A stretch of 64,000 bases of DNA, taken from Micromonospora violae (GTDB lineage Bacteria; Actinomycetota; Actinomycetes; Mycobacteriales; Micromonosporaceae). Shown here piece by piece: positions 9,107-17,277 of the stretch. Position 1 is the stretch's first letter. Every line of letters starts with the position of its first letter. The stretch lies in the NCBI RefSeq assembly GCF_004217135.1, contig NZ_SHKK01000001.1, positions 2,046,001 through 2,110,000 of the forward strand, read 5' to 3'. The notes below the pieces were generated by a model, which saw only the letters and a program-made list of their open reading frames with translations, did no database searches and had not been told where the DNA came from. Both the position numbers and the translations under genes were made by a program.

Positions 9107-9282
9107 CGCCCAACCTCTCCCCACCCGCGCCACGCGCCCCGGTCCGCCCCTGCCCCTGCCCAGCCCTGCCGGGCCGGGCGGCCGAGGCGAACCCCGGGGT
9201 CATAGCCTGGGACGCCGTCACCCCCGGCACCACCGCCAACCCACGACACCGCCGGCCCACCTGCGTAGGCCCGTCCGCTTCC

Positions 9283-9412
9283 CCTTTGGAGCTGATGCCG
9301 TAGACGAATCAGGCGCGATGCCGCAAACGATCAAGCTCGCGGCCGTCAACGGATCAAGCTCGATGTCGCAAACGGATCTGGCTCGATGTCGTAAACGATT
9401 CAGCTCCAAAGG
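9283..9412. repeat. Array of five ~22-23 bp imperfect direct repeats bounded by a 13-bp inverted repeat
   Basis: This occupies the middle of the 476-bp gap between the FUSC and TetR genes; nothing else recognisable is in the gap. Units begin at 9291, 9313, 9335, 9358 and 9381, with a consensus close to GCTCGATGCCGCAAACGATC (20 bases) plus 2-3 variable bases. The array is closed by perfect inverted arms CCTTTGGAGCTGA (9283-9295) and its complement (9400-9412). No spacers separate the units, so it is not a CRISPR array. It may be a mobile intergenic repeat or a cluster of protein-binding sites. Confidence 0.8.
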
Positions 9413-9582
9413 CCAACCCACCGCACCACGCCGGCGGCCCACGGTATCCGAGGTGATCGTCTCCCATCACGCGTCGGACCTGCTCACCGGGCTGCCCCGG
9501 CACCCCCGCCCGGGTGCCGGCGCGCCCACGCTCTCGACAGACCGCGCCGCCGGGCCCGCCTCGACGGTCTGCGGTCTGCGGG

Positions 9583-10212
9583 TCAGCCTCCGGTGAGGGC
9601 GTGCAACAGCGTGCGGACGGCGGCGCTCAGGTCGGCGCGGCTGGCCGCGCTGCCGGGCTGCGGGGCGGTGAGCGCGCCCGCGCCGGCCAGTCGGTCGAAG
9701 AGAAGCCCGTCCACGAATGCGACGAACTGGTCCCCCTGCCGATCGGGGTCGGTCGCCCCGGCCCGGGTCAGTAGGTCCCGGGCCTGCATCCGCAGGCCGG
9801 TGCCGTGCTGCAGGATGCTGCGCAGCTCGGGCCGGTGCACCGCCTCCAGCAGGCAGGCGTAGCGGGCGAGGCTTCGGCTGCGTCCGGTGCTCAACCAGCG
9901 GTCGAGCACCTCGGCGACGCCGGCGGCCAGCGCGTCGAGGTCGGCGCTGTCGAGCCGGGGGGCGGGCGCCGGGGGTGGCAGGTCGGTCGGCAGGTCGTAC
10001 GCGGCCAGGTCGGCCCGGTCCCGTTCGGCGAGCCGGCCCACGACCGCCTCGATCAGCGCCTGACGGGTCCGCAGGTACGCGGAGGTGGTGCCCGGCGGCA
10101 CTCCGGCGCGGCCGTCGACCGCCCGGTGGGTCAGGGCTCGCATGCCACCGTCGGCGATCAGTTCGATGGCCGCGTCGGTCAACGTCGTGACCCGGTTCGC
10201 CCGCGCCGTCAT
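9583..10212 (-). CDS. TetR/AcrR family transcriptional regulator
   Basis: 209-residue repressor-type protein. The N-terminal HTH reads 'LTDAAIELIADGGMRALTHRAVDGRAGVPPGTTSAYLRTR' in outline: helix 1 near residue 10, recognition helix around residues 36-46. The C-terminal ligand domain is helical with no recognisable ligand. It diverges from the flavin monooxygenase at 10280 with only 67 bp between, and a perfect 18-bp palindrome lies in that gap. By the usual arrangement it represses itself and the monooxygenase and is released by the monooxygenase substrate or product. Confidence 0.92.
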   Translation of the reverse strand: MTARANRVTTLTDAAIELIADGGMRALTHRAVDGRAGVPPGTTSAYLRTRQALIEAVVGRLAERDRADLAAYDLPTDLPPPAPAPRLDSADLDALAAGVAEVLDRWLSTGRSRSLARYACLLEAVHRPELRSILQHGTGLRMQARDLLTRAGATDPDRQGDQFVAFVDGLLFDRLAGAGALTAPQPGSAASRADLSAAVRTLLHALTGG

Positions 10213-10251
10213 GGCGCTCCCCCTTCCCGTTGGTCCGCAGGCAGTATTACT

Positions 10252-10269
10252 CTTCTACAGCTGTAGAAG
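10252..10269. promoter_or_regulatory. TetR operator overlapping the monooxygenase ribosome binding site
   Basis: CTTCTACAGCTGTAGAAG is a perfect 18-bp palindrome between the divergent TetR and monooxygenase genes. Its right end runs into the AAGGAGG ribosome site (10267-10273) of the monooxygenase, and TATTACT just upstream (about 10245-10251) could be a -10 box. A bound repressor would cover the start of transcription or the leader. The palindrome is seen; its binder is inferred. Confidence 0.8.
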
Positions 10270-10279
10270 GAGGATCGAC

Positions 10280-11440
10280 ATGGACTCAGACGCGGTGGTG
10301 GTGGGCGGCGGTATCGGCGGATTGAGCGCGGCGCTCGCCCTGCACCGGCACGGGTGGCGGGTCACCGTGCTGGAGCGCGCCCCCGAGCTGCGCGAGGTCG
10401 GCGCCGGCCTGAGCCTGATGGCCAACGCGGTGCGCGCGCTGGACGCCCTCGGCCTCGGCCCGGCCCTGCGCCGCAGCGGACACGGCGAGGCACCCGGCGG
10501 AATCCGCAACCGGCACGGGCGGTGGCTGTCCCGGGTGGACGCCACGGAGATGGTCCGGCAGCTGGGCACCACGGCGCTCGGCGTGCACCGGGCCACGCTG
10601 CACCGCACCCTGCGCGAGGCCCTGCCCGCCTCATCCCTGCACACCGACGCCGCGGTGGAGCACGTCGAGTCCGGCCCGGACCGTGCCGAGGTGCGCTTTC
10701 GGAGGCAGGACGGCGTGCACAGCCTGAGCGCCGATCTGGTGGTCGGCGCCGACGGCCTGCGCAGCCGGGTCCGCGCCCAACTCTGGCCGCACCACGCTGG
10801 CCCGGTGTACGCCGGATCGACGACGTGGCGAGCGGCCATCGCGTTCCCGGACCCGGTCCCGGCCGCCATCAGCTGGGGGCGGGGCGCCGAGTTCGGCATG
10901 GTGCCGATCGGCGACGGCCAGCTCTACTGGTACGGCGCGCTGAACGCCCCACCCGGCGGCCACGCCCCTGACGAGCTGACGGCCCTGCGGGAGCACTTCG
11001 GCGACTGGCACGACCCCATCCCGGCGTTGCTCGCGGCCACCCCACCCGACGTCGTGCTGCGCAACGACATCCATTACCTGCCCGTGCCGTTGCCCTCGTA
11101 CGTGCGGGGACGGGTGGCGCTGCTCGGCGACGCCGCCCACGCGATGACACCCAACCTCGGGCAGGGCGCCGGGCAGGCCATCGAGGACGCGGTGGTGCTC
11201 GGCGCGGTCTGCGCGGGCGGCGCCGAGGGGTTGCCGGCCGCCCTGGCCGCGTACGACGAGCAGCGCCGACCGCGCAGCCAGGCCGTTGCCCGGGCCTCCC
11301 TCACCGCCGGCCGATTCGGACAGCAGCTGCACCACCCGCTCGCTGTCGCGATGCGGGACACCGCGTTGCGGCTCACCCCGGGCCGGGTAGCCCTGCGCAG
11401 CATGGCCCGCTACGCGGACTGGCGGCCGCCGGCGGGCTGA
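10280..11440 (+). CDS. FAD-dependent monooxygenase (PHBH-like, aromatic-ring hydroxylase fold)
   Basis: Group A flavoprotein monooxygenase of 386 residues. The FAD ADP-binding motif is 'VVVGGGIGGLSAALALHRHG' at the N-terminus; the DG motif is 'LVVGADGLRSRVR' mid-protein; the GD motif is 'VALLGDAAHAMTPNLGQGAGQAIED' near residue 280 (shown in part: GDAAHAMTPN). These three bind FAD and NAD(P)H in salicylate/kynurenine hydroxylase relatives. The start is fixed by AAGGAGG six bases before ATG 10280; the open frame upstream overlaps the operator and is not coding. Probable single-gene unit controlled by the divergent TetR protein. Substrate likely a small aromatic or polyketide-like compound, not determinable here. 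Confidence 0.93.
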   Translation: MDSDAVVVGGGIGGLSAALALHRHGWRVTVLERAPELREVGAGLSLMANAVRALDALGLGPALRRSGHGEAPGGIRNRHGRWLSRVDATEMVRQLGTTALGVHRATLHRTLREALPASSLHTDAAVEHVESGPDRAEVRFRRQDGVHSLSADLVVGADGLRSRVRAQLWPHHAGPVYAGSTTWRAAIAFPDPVPAAISWGRGAEFGMVPIGDGQLYWYGALNAPPGGHAPDELTALREHFGDWHDPIPALLAATPPDVVLRNDIHYLPVPLPSYVRGRVALLGDAAHAMTPNLGQGAGQAIEDAVVLGAVCAGGAEGLPAALAAYDEQRRPRSQAVARASLTAGRFGQQLHHPLAVAMRDTALRLTPGRVALRSMARYADWRPPAG

Positions 11441-11683
11441 GCCGGCCCGGCGACCCGGCCGCCCCACAGCTCCCGCTCGGCGGTCCGCTCCGGACGCACG
11501 CGACGATTCTCATCCGACCAGACCATGGCCGACGACGAACCGTCGTCGCCCCAAAATTCCAGAATAGTCATTCGGGTCGTCGTCCGAACTAATCAAAGGC
11601 GACAGCGCGCCGGTACAATCGGCGACTTCGTTGTGACCGATCGCTGACTGCTGATGATGAAAGCGATCACACACACTGAGCGC

Positions 11684-12469
11684 ATGAACAGGAGAGCCAA
11701 CCGCGGTACGGCACTCCGCGTCGCGGTGTGCCTCCTTCTTCTCGCCGCACTGAGCGGCTGCATGCAACTCAACATGGGGTTGACCGTGAACGCCGACGAC
11801 ACGGTAGACGGGCAACTGCTGCTGACCGCCCAGAAGTCCGTGTTGACCTCCCGGAACAAGAACATCCCGGCGGCCTTCGCGGAGCTGCGACAGAACATCC
11901 CCGCCCTGCCGGCCGGAGAAGAGACCCTTTACCAGGACGACACTTTCTACGGCTCCCAGATCAGCTACCGCAAGGCGCCGCTGGCCGGTTTCGACACCGA
12001 GAGCGTGAAATTGATCAGGGACGGGGACCTGTACCGCTTCACACTGCCGCTCGACCCCAAGAAATACGGCGGAAAGGTTGCGGAACAGAATCCGCAAAAC
12101 CAACAGGCGTTCCTCAAACTCATGTCGTTCGAGATCTCGGTGACCTTTCCCGGCCGGGTCATCGACAGCAATGGCACCGTCAACGGCCGATCGGTCAGTT
12201 GGAAGGTCGACCCGAACCAGGAGAAGCCGGCCGAGCTGCGGGCCGTGGCCGAGGCACCACCTCGACCGTCCACCTCGCCGGCCGCCGCCGGCGATGCGGA
12301 CGATGCCGGGTTCCCCTGGCTGCTGGTCGTCGGCGGTGTCCTCCTCCTGCTGCTGCTCGCCGCGGTCGGCGTACTCCTGCTGCACCGCCGACGTCCCGCG
12401 GCGCCGGCTGCGGCACCCGGCCCGACCCCGCCGCCAGGCCCGCCCGCTGGCGCCCCGGGGCCTGGCTGA
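11684..12469 (+). CDS. LppM-like lipoprotein with C-terminal transmembrane helix
   Basis: About 261 residues. A basic n-region, a hydrophobic stretch and the lipobox 'LAALSGC' near residue 20-26 mark a lipoprotein signal. The mature part ('NMGLTVNADDTVDGQLLLTAQKS' region, then 'SFEISVTFPGRV') resembles the LppM/DUF3153 fold of actinobacteria. Near residues 205-228 a run of Leu/Val forms a membrane helix followed by 'HRRRP' and a Pro/Ala/Gly-rich tail. I prefer ATG 11684 because it gives a standard signal length; ATG 11654 is possible. The 240-bp region upstream is less GC-rich and contains TACAAT at about 11612, a plausible -10 box. It precedes the injection-system genes by 141 bp on the same strand; whether it belongs to them is unclear. 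Confidence 0.72.
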   Translation: MNRRANRGTALRVAVCLLLLAALSGCMQLNMGLTVNADDTVDGQLLLTAQKSVLTSRNKNIPAAFAELRQNIPALPAGEETLYQDDTFYGSQISYRKAPLAGFDTESVKLIRDGDLYRFTLPLDPKKYGGKVAEQNPQNQQAFLKLMSFEISVTFPGRVIDSNGTVNGRSVSWKVDPNQEKPAELRAVAEAPPRPSTSPAAAGDADDAGFPWLLVVGGVLLLLLLAAVGVLLLHRRRPAAPAAAPGPTPPPGPPAGAPGPG

Positions 12470-12610
12470 TCCATCTGGTGGCCGGCCCGGCCGGCCACGC
12501 CCGGCCCCGGCCGCCCCCGACGCGACGGCGACCGGCCCCGGTGCCCCGAGGGGCACCGGCCCTCACCACCACCACATCCGGTCGCACCATCGCAGAAAAG
12601 GGGGATCGCC

Positions 12611-12955
12611 GTGAACGATCTCTACACCTGGGCAGCCCTGGGGAGCATCGCCGGCGCGAGCGCCGCCACCCTGCTGGCCACCAACGTCATCGGCGGGCTG
12701 ATCGGCCCGAGCGGCGACAAGTACCGCAAGTGGATCGCCATCGCGATCGCGCTGCTGCTGTCCTACGTGACGGCGGCGTTCGCCGACGACGCCAGCGGCG
12801 AGAAGTGGGTCATCGCGTTCTTCAACGCGCTCGTCATCTTCTCCGCCGCGCTCGGCATCAACCAGCTCCCGCCCGGCAACCGGCAGGCGACCCAGCCGTC
12901 GCCGACCCAGGTCGCGCAGGGTCGCGAGCCCCGAATCTTCCGCTCCTGGGTCTGA
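12611..12955 (+). CDS. Small membrane protein, first gene of the injection-system cluster
   Basis: 114 residues starting at GTG 12611 with a purine-rich AAAAGGGGGGA site upstream. Three hydrophobic segments can be seen (about residues 8-31, 43-60 and 66-87, the last containing 'FFNALVIFSAALGINQLPPG'), followed by a polar tail. I do not recognise the family. The size and three short helices are holin-like, but that is only resemblance. It lies 11 bp before the next gene and heads the contiguous CIS gene set, so a role in membrane docking or release of the particle is plausible. Between the lipoprotein gene and this start (12470-12610) the DNA is extremely GC-rich with no feature I can name. 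Confidence 0.68.
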   Translation: MNDLYTWAALGSIAGASAATLLATNVIGGLIGPSGDKYRKWIAIAIALLLSYVTAAFADDASGEKWVIAFFNALVIFSAALGINQLPPGNRQATQPSPTQVAQGREPRIFRSWV

Positions 12956-12966
12956 GGGGTGCCGTC

Positions 12967-13575
12967 ATGGTCTTCGGAATTCTCAGCGCGAGCGTTCAGG
13001 TCGGCTTCGGCGCCCTGCTCGGGTTCCTCGTTGGTGGCCCGATCGGCCTGCTGATCGGGGCCGTCGTGGGCCTGGTGGTCGGCGCGGTCTTCGGCTGGTC
13101 GGTGGCCTCCGCCGGGGTGTACGCCGCGGACGCCCGCGGCATCTTCCTCTTCGTCGTCGACCACACCTGGAGTCTGCTCAACACGGTCGTCGGCGCCATC
13201 TACCTGACCGTGCACCTGATCTTCGGGCACTCGCTGGACCGGCCCACGTCGCTGGGCAGCGGTCGGATCTGTGTGGTGGAGGGCGTCTCACCCCGGTACG
13301 CCACCACCATCGGCACCGTCTGCGCCGGCTCCAGCTCGGGCATCCAGCGGCACGAGGACGTGCACATCTTCCAGGGTCGCCTGCTCGGGCCGCTCTACAT
13401 CCCGCTGGTCCTGGCCAACTACGTCCTGTTCACCATCGCGCCGGTGTGGCTGCTCTACCACGACCACACCAACGCGCCGATCAACCGCTTCACCCGGTAC
13501 TTCGAGATCGGCGTCTACCCGCACGTGTGGAACGAGGCCATCGCGTACCGGATCCAGGGGACGCCGCCGCGATGA
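12967..13575 (+). CDS. Glycine-zipper membrane protein with HEDVH (HExxH-type) motif
   Basis: 202 residues. The N-terminal 45 residues are Gly/Val-rich ('GFLVGGPIGLLIGAVVG'), typical of glycine-zipper membrane segments, with further hydrophobic stretches at about residues 58-80 and 137-160. Between them lies 'IQRHEDVHIFQGRLLGPLYIP': an HExxH pattern (His-Glu-Asp-Val-His) preceded by Arg, as in zinc metallopeptidase-like folds. A third zinc ligand cannot be pointed out with confidence. Start ATG 12967; the stop overlaps the next gene by 4 bp (ATGA), implying translational coupling with the cap-like gene. Function unknown; a membrane-bound protease or a structural docking protein of the CIS are both possible. 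Confidence 0.7.
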   Translation: MVFGILSASVQVGFGALLGFLVGGPIGLLIGAVVGLVVGAVFGWSVASAGVYAADARGIFLFVVDHTWSLLNTVVGAIYLTVHLIFGHSLDRPTSLGSGRICVVEGVSPRYATTIGTVCAGSSSGIQRHEDVHIFQGRLLGPLYIPLVLANYVLFTIAPVWLLYHDHTNAPINRFTRYFEIGVYPHVWNEAIAYRIQGTPPR

Positions 13576-14270
13576 ACACCCACGGGCGCGGACCGATCGA
13601 GACGGCCACCGCCGAACTGGTCACCTGGGTGACCCGCTCGGCGGGGGAACCCGTCGGAGTCGGCCCGCCCCGCGCGTGCGACGACGCCGACGGGCTCACC
13701 CTCTGGCCCCTCGAACTGCGCCCGGCCCGGCAGACCCGCTCCAGCGGCGCGGTCCGCGAACCGTACCGGTTCACGGTCCGCCACCTGCTCTGCGTCACCG
13801 GTCCGGCCGGGTTGCCCCGGCTGGACCGGGTGCTCACCGCCGCGACCACCGACGGCAGCTACCCCGTGGTGCTGGAGGCCGGAGACGCCGCACTGTGGAC
13901 GGCGTTCGGCGCGGCACCCCGCCCGGCGCTGCTGATCGACGTGGCGGCGCAGGTGGACCATCCGACTCCGGCCGCACCGCCGGTGTTGCAACCGCTGCGG
14001 TTGCGGCACCTCGACGTGCGCAGCCTCAGTGGACGGGTGGTCGGTCCGCAGGACCAGCCACTGGCCGAGATGCGGGTGGAGCTGCCCGGCACCGGGTCGG
14101 TGGCCCGCACCGACCCCGAGGGTCGGTTCCTGATCGTCGGCGTCCCGCACGACCCCGAGCACCCGGGCCCGGTCCGACTGCGGTTGACCGGACGCGGGCT
14201 CGTCCTCACCGCCGACGTCGACGCGGGCGACGACGACATCGTCATCGTCTGCGCGCCACCGACCCACTGA
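13572..14270 (+). CDS. Pvc16/DUF4255-like CIS protein with carboxypeptidase-regulatory-like domain
   Basis: 232 residues. The first ~140 residues ('EPYRFTVRHLLCVTG', then 'LLIDVAAQV') resemble by layout the DUF4255/Pvc16 N-terminal fold that caps or terminates the tube-sheath stack in extracellular CIS. The last ~80 residues form a beta-sandwich-like module: 'SLSGRVVGPQDQPLAEMRVEL' followed by 'RTDPEGRFLIVGVP', the usual signature of carboxypeptidase-regulatory-like domains. It sits directly before the sheath gene (23-bp gap), the common place for this gene in eCIS loci. The DUF4255 link is moderate confidence; the C-terminal domain is clearer. Confidence 0.6.
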   Translation: MNTHGRGPIETATAELVTWVTRSAGEPVGVGPPRACDDADGLTLWPLELRPARQTRSSGAVREPYRFTVRHLLCVTGPAGLPRLDRVLTAATTDGSYPVVLEAGDAALWTAFGAAPRPALLIDVAAQVDHPTPAAPPVLQPLRLRHLDVRSLSGRVVGPQDQPLAEMRVELPGTGSVARTDPEGRFLIVGVPHDPEHPGPVRLRLTGRGLVLTADVDAGDDDIVIVCAPPTH

Positions 14271-14293
14271 CACCCACCCGCACAGGAGGACCG

Positions 14294-15550
14294 ATGCCCA
14301 GCTACTTCTCCCCCGGCATCTATGTCGAGGAGGTCCCCAGCGGCGCCCGACCGATCGGGCCGGCGAGCACCAGCATCGCCGCCTTCGTCGGCGTCGCCCC
14401 GGACCGCTCCGCCCACCTGGGCAAGGCGGTGCCGGTCAACAACTGGACGGAGTTCCTGCGACTCTTCGCCGCCGGCGAGCGGGTGGAGAGCACCCCGCTG
14501 GCCCGGGCGGTCTTCGGCTTCCTGGACAACGGCGGCGCCCGCTGCTGGGTGGTCAACGTCGGCGAGGGTGGTGCGATCACCGGCACCGGGCAGCGGCGCG
14601 GTGGCCTGCAACTGCTGGAGGCCGTCGACGAGATCTCCATCATCGCCGCGCCCGGCTTCCACGACGTGGTGTCCCACGAGGCGCTGCTCAGCATGGCCGA
14701 GCGCACCCGCACCATGGTCGCGATCTGCGACCCGGCACCGGACATCGACGACATCTCCGCGTTGACCCGGGTCGCCACGCCGTCGTCCGGCAAACCCCCC
14801 AAGCCCACCGAGGGCAGCGGCGGCGGCACGGCCGGTGGCGGGGGCGCGACCCAACCGGGCGGCTCCGGCGGGCACGACGGGCCGGCCTACCGGCCGCGGC
14901 AGTCCGAGTTCGGCGCGTTCTACTACCCCTGGCTGCGGGTACGCGACCCGATCAGCGGCGAGTTGGAACTCACCCCGCCGAGCGGGCACCTGGCCGGCAT
15001 CTGGGCCCGCACCGACGCCCTGCGCGGTGTGCACAAGGCACCGGCCAACGAACCCGTACGCGGTGCCGTCGACCTGGGCTACCTGGTCACCCGGCCGGAA
15101 CACGACGTGCTCAACCCCAAGGGCGTCAACGTGATCCGGTACTTCGCCGGCGAGGGCATCCGCGTCTGGGGCGCCCGTACGCTCGCCGCCGAGGCCAGCG
15201 AGTGGCGCTACCTCAACGTGCGACGCCTCAGCATCGCCATCGAGCAGGCCATCGCCAACGGCACCCGCTGGATGGTGTTCGAGCCCAACGACTTCACCCT
15301 GTGGCGCTCGATCCGGCGCGACATCGGGGCGTTCCTCACCCGGGTGTGGCGCGACGGCGCGCTGCTGGGGCGCAGCCCCGAGGAGGCGTTCTTCGTCAAG
15401 TGCGACGAGGAGACGAACCCGCCGGAGGTCCGCGACGCGGGCATGGTGATCGCCCACATCGGCATCGCGGTCGTCAAGCCCGCCGAATTCGTGGTGTTCA
15501 AGCTGAGCCAGTGGGCCGGCGGCACCGAGACCGAGACGATCGGAGGCTGA
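14294..15550 (+). CDS. Contractile tail sheath protein
   Basis: 418-residue phage-tail-sheath family protein; it forms the outer contractile layer of the injection machine and drives the inner tube on contraction. It opens with the family signature 'YFSPGIYVEEVPSGARPI' and closes with the sheath C-terminal domain, including 'RDIGAFLTRVWRDGALLG' and 'FFVKCDEETNPPE', seen in most sheath proteins. A low-complexity Gly-rich loop (about residues 172-195) interrupts the middle and is probably surface exposed. Strong AGGAGGA ribosome site. One base separates it from the tube gene. Only one sheath gene is present, whereas many eCIS loci have two or three paralogues. Confidence 0.95.
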   Translation: MPSYFSPGIYVEEVPSGARPIGPASTSIAAFVGVAPDRSAHLGKAVPVNNWTEFLRLFAAGERVESTPLARAVFGFLDNGGARCWVVNVGEGGAITGTGQRRGGLQLLEAVDEISIIAAPGFHDVVSHEALLSMAERTRTMVAICDPAPDIDDISALTRVATPSSGKPPKPTEGSGGGTAGGGGATQPGGSGGHDGPAYRPRQSEFGAFYYPWLRVRDPISGELELTPPSGHLAGIWARTDALRGVHKAPANEPVRGAVDLGYLVTRPEHDVLNPKGVNVIRYFAGEGIRVWGARTLAAEASEWRYLNVRRLSIAIEQAIANGTRWMVFEPNDFTLWRSIRRDIGAFLTRVWRDGALLGRSPEEAFFVKCDEETNPPEVRDAGMVIAHIGIAVVKPAEFVVFKLSQWAGGTETETIGG

Positions 15551-15551
15551 C

Positions 15552-16034
15552 ATGCCCACCACCGCCACCCCGCAGCCCGGCGCCCCGGTCGACCCGTACC
15601 GGGCGTACAACTTCCGACTGCTCATCAACGGGGTCACCAACGGCCACTTCACCGAGATGACCGGGTTGGAGGTGAACATCCCCGGGCAGCCGTACCGGGA
15701 GCACGGTCTGGGACGGATGCGGATGGTGCCCGGCCAGGCCGAGTACGAGCCGGTGACGCTGCACTTCGGCCTCACCGCGTCCCGCGAGCTGTGGGACTGG
15801 GTGAACGCCACCGCGCAGGGCACCCTCAACCGGCGCAACGTCTCCGTGGTGCTGCTCGACTCGGTCGGAACGGCTGAGGTGTTGCGCTGGAACCTGATCG
15901 ACGCCTGGCCGACCCGTTGGCGGGGCGCCCACCTCAACACCCTCAGCCACGAGATCGCCATCGCCTCGCTGACCCTGCGCTACGAGGGCCTGGAGCTGGA
16001 GACCGGCGGTGCCACCGCGCCGACACCCGCGTAG
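15552..16034 (+). CDS. CIS/phage tail tube protein
   Basis: 160-residue inner tube protein (T4 gp19-like; Hcp-fold family). It stacks in hexameric rings to form the channel through which cargo passes. Seen in sequence: 'YRAYNFRLLINGVTNGHFTEM' at the start (shown in outline), 'GLEVNIPGQPYREHG', 'LHFGLTASRELWDWVN', 'NVSVVLLDSVG' and 'ALRYEGLELETGG'-like ending, all in family order and at family length. It follows the sheath gene by one base and overlaps the next gene by 26 bp. A single tube gene is present. Confidence 0.94.
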   Translation: MPTTATPQPGAPVDPYRAYNFRLLINGVTNGHFTEMTGLEVNIPGQPYREHGLGRMRMVPGQAEYEPVTLHFGLTASRELWDWVNATAQGTLNRRNVSVVLLDSVGTAEVLRWNLIDAWPTRWRGAHLNTLSHEIAIASLTLRYEGLELETGGATAPTPA

Positions 16035-17277
16035 CTGGCTGGCGGGCCGGCTGCGCTCGGCGGCCGGGGCGCTGCAACGCCTCGCCGGGCGGGTCGAGCC
16101 CGCCGCGCACCGCCCGCCGCCGCTGCCGGAGCAGACGCCGGTGGCGACACCGCGCCGTTTCGGGGCGCCTCCGCAGCACTGGCTGGACCTGGTCGCCGCG
16201 CACGCGCCCGGTCTGCTGCACGACCTGGAGCTCGACGCCTCCCGGGGCGGCAACGTCGAGGCCGGTGCCGGCGACGGTGGGCACGGCGAGTCGTCGGGTC
16301 CTGTCGACGCCGCGTCCCCGGTCGCGGACGGCGGGTTCGGTAGGCCGGGTCGCCCGTCGCGCTCCGCCGACCAGCCCGACGGTACGCAGAGCAGGGTCGT
16401 GAGCCCGTCCGGCGGCGGGCCGGCGTCCCACTCCGACACGTCCACCCGGCCGGACGTGACAACCTCGCCGGGCGGGCCGGCGGGACCGGACGCGGTGCCT
16501 CCGGTACGACCGGCGAACCGGGGCACCACCACGGCGGTCGACGCGAGCAGGCCAGCGCGATCGGACGGGCCCCCGCGGCCGGTCCCCTCGATGGTCGTCA
16601 GGCCGCACCATGCGCCGAGCGGCCACCCCCACCCGCCGGAGGCCGTACCGGCCCGAAGCACCCCACCCCCGCCCCTGGACGCACCCTGGTCCGGCGCGGT
16701 CGGCCACGGTCACCGACGGTCCACGGGCTCGTCCCCCGCACGATCCACCGCCGAGGAACGCTCGCGTGGTCGCGACGGGGTCCGGGCCGAGGCGGACCGC
16801 CCGCCCCGGGAGGATCAGCACGGGTACGCGGCCGACCGGCCGGACGACGCGCCGAGCGCGGGCCGGTCGACGCGGGTCGACGCGGTGCCGGCCGGTGTGC
16901 CGGCGCACCTGCGGCTGGCCTGGCCGAACCCGGTCGGGGTCGACGCATCCTGGATCGGGCCCACCGCCCCGGGTGGCGGGCGCACACCGACCATCGGGCG
17001 CGAGCACCCGGCGGGGGTCGTGGACGGTGGGCCCTGGCTGGCCCTGCCCGGCGAACCGGTACCACCCGGACCATCGGGCGCGCTGCCCGACGGCGGGGCG
17101 AGAACGCTCGGCCGCCACCGCGCGACGGGCGTCGACGGGCCGCCGCCCACCGTGGCGGCGGGCGGCGTCGATCCGTGGCCGGCGCTGCCCGACGACAGCG
17201 CGCTGTGGTCGGTGACCAGCGCGGCGCTGGACACCGACCAGCTGACCCGGCTGGACCGGGAACAGGCGGGTGACTGA
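16009..17277 (+). CDS. Proline-rich, largely disordered protein between tube and hub genes
   Basis: About 422 residues from GTG 16009, which overlaps the tube gene; the exact start is uncertain. An N-terminal basic helix ('WLAGRLRSAAGALQRLAGRV') is followed by 'PQHWLDLVAAHAPGLLHDLEL', then some 200 residues dominated by Pro, Gly, Asp, Ser and Arg with no predicted fold. The last 150 residues contain two short conserved-looking blocks, 'VPAHLRLAWPNPVGVDASW' and 'DDSALWSVTSAALDTDQL'. I do not recognise it. Its position between tube and LysM-type hub, and the lack of any other candidate, make a tape-measure or assembly-scaffold role conceivable, but the composition is unlike usual coiled-coil tape measures. 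The TGA overlaps the next ATG by one base. Confidence 0.65.
   Translation: MPPRRHPRSWLAGRLRSAAGALQRLAGRVEPAAHRPPPLPEQTPVATPRRFGAPPQHWLDLVAAHAPGLLHDLELDASRGGNVEAGAGDGGHGESSGPVDAASPVADGGFGRPGRPSRSADQPDGTQSRVVSPSGGGPASHSDTSTRPDVTTSPGGPAGPDAVPPVRPANRGTTTAVDASRPARSDGPPRPVPSMVVRPHHAPSGHPHPPEAVPARSTPPPPLDAPWSGAVGHGHRRSTGSSPARSTAEERSRGRDGVRAEADRPPREDQHGYAADRPDDAPSAGRSTRVDAVPAGVPAHLRLAWPNPVGVDASWIGPTAPGGGRTPTIGREHPAGVVDGGPWLALPGEPVPPGPSGALPDGGARTLGRHRATGVDGPPPTVAAGGVDPWPALPDDSALWSVTSAALDTDQLTRLDREQAGD

Noticed and set aside
9283..9412. CRISPR array
   Set aside because: Units touch each other without spacers, are too diverged, and no cas gene is near.
11684..12469. Lipoprotein as a CIS structural part
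   Set aside because: The LppM-like fold is common outside CIS loci and the gap to the next gene is 141 bp; membership is unproven.
11728..13575. A 615-codon frame that would fuse the lipoprotein region to the HEDVH protein
   Set aside because: Only the last 202 codons are protein-like; the upstream part is another frame of the lipoprotein and the 12611 gene.
13859..15961. 700-codon minus-strand frame under the sheath and tube genes
   Set aside because: Opposite-strand shadow; the sheath and tube motifs and ribosome sites are on the plus strand.
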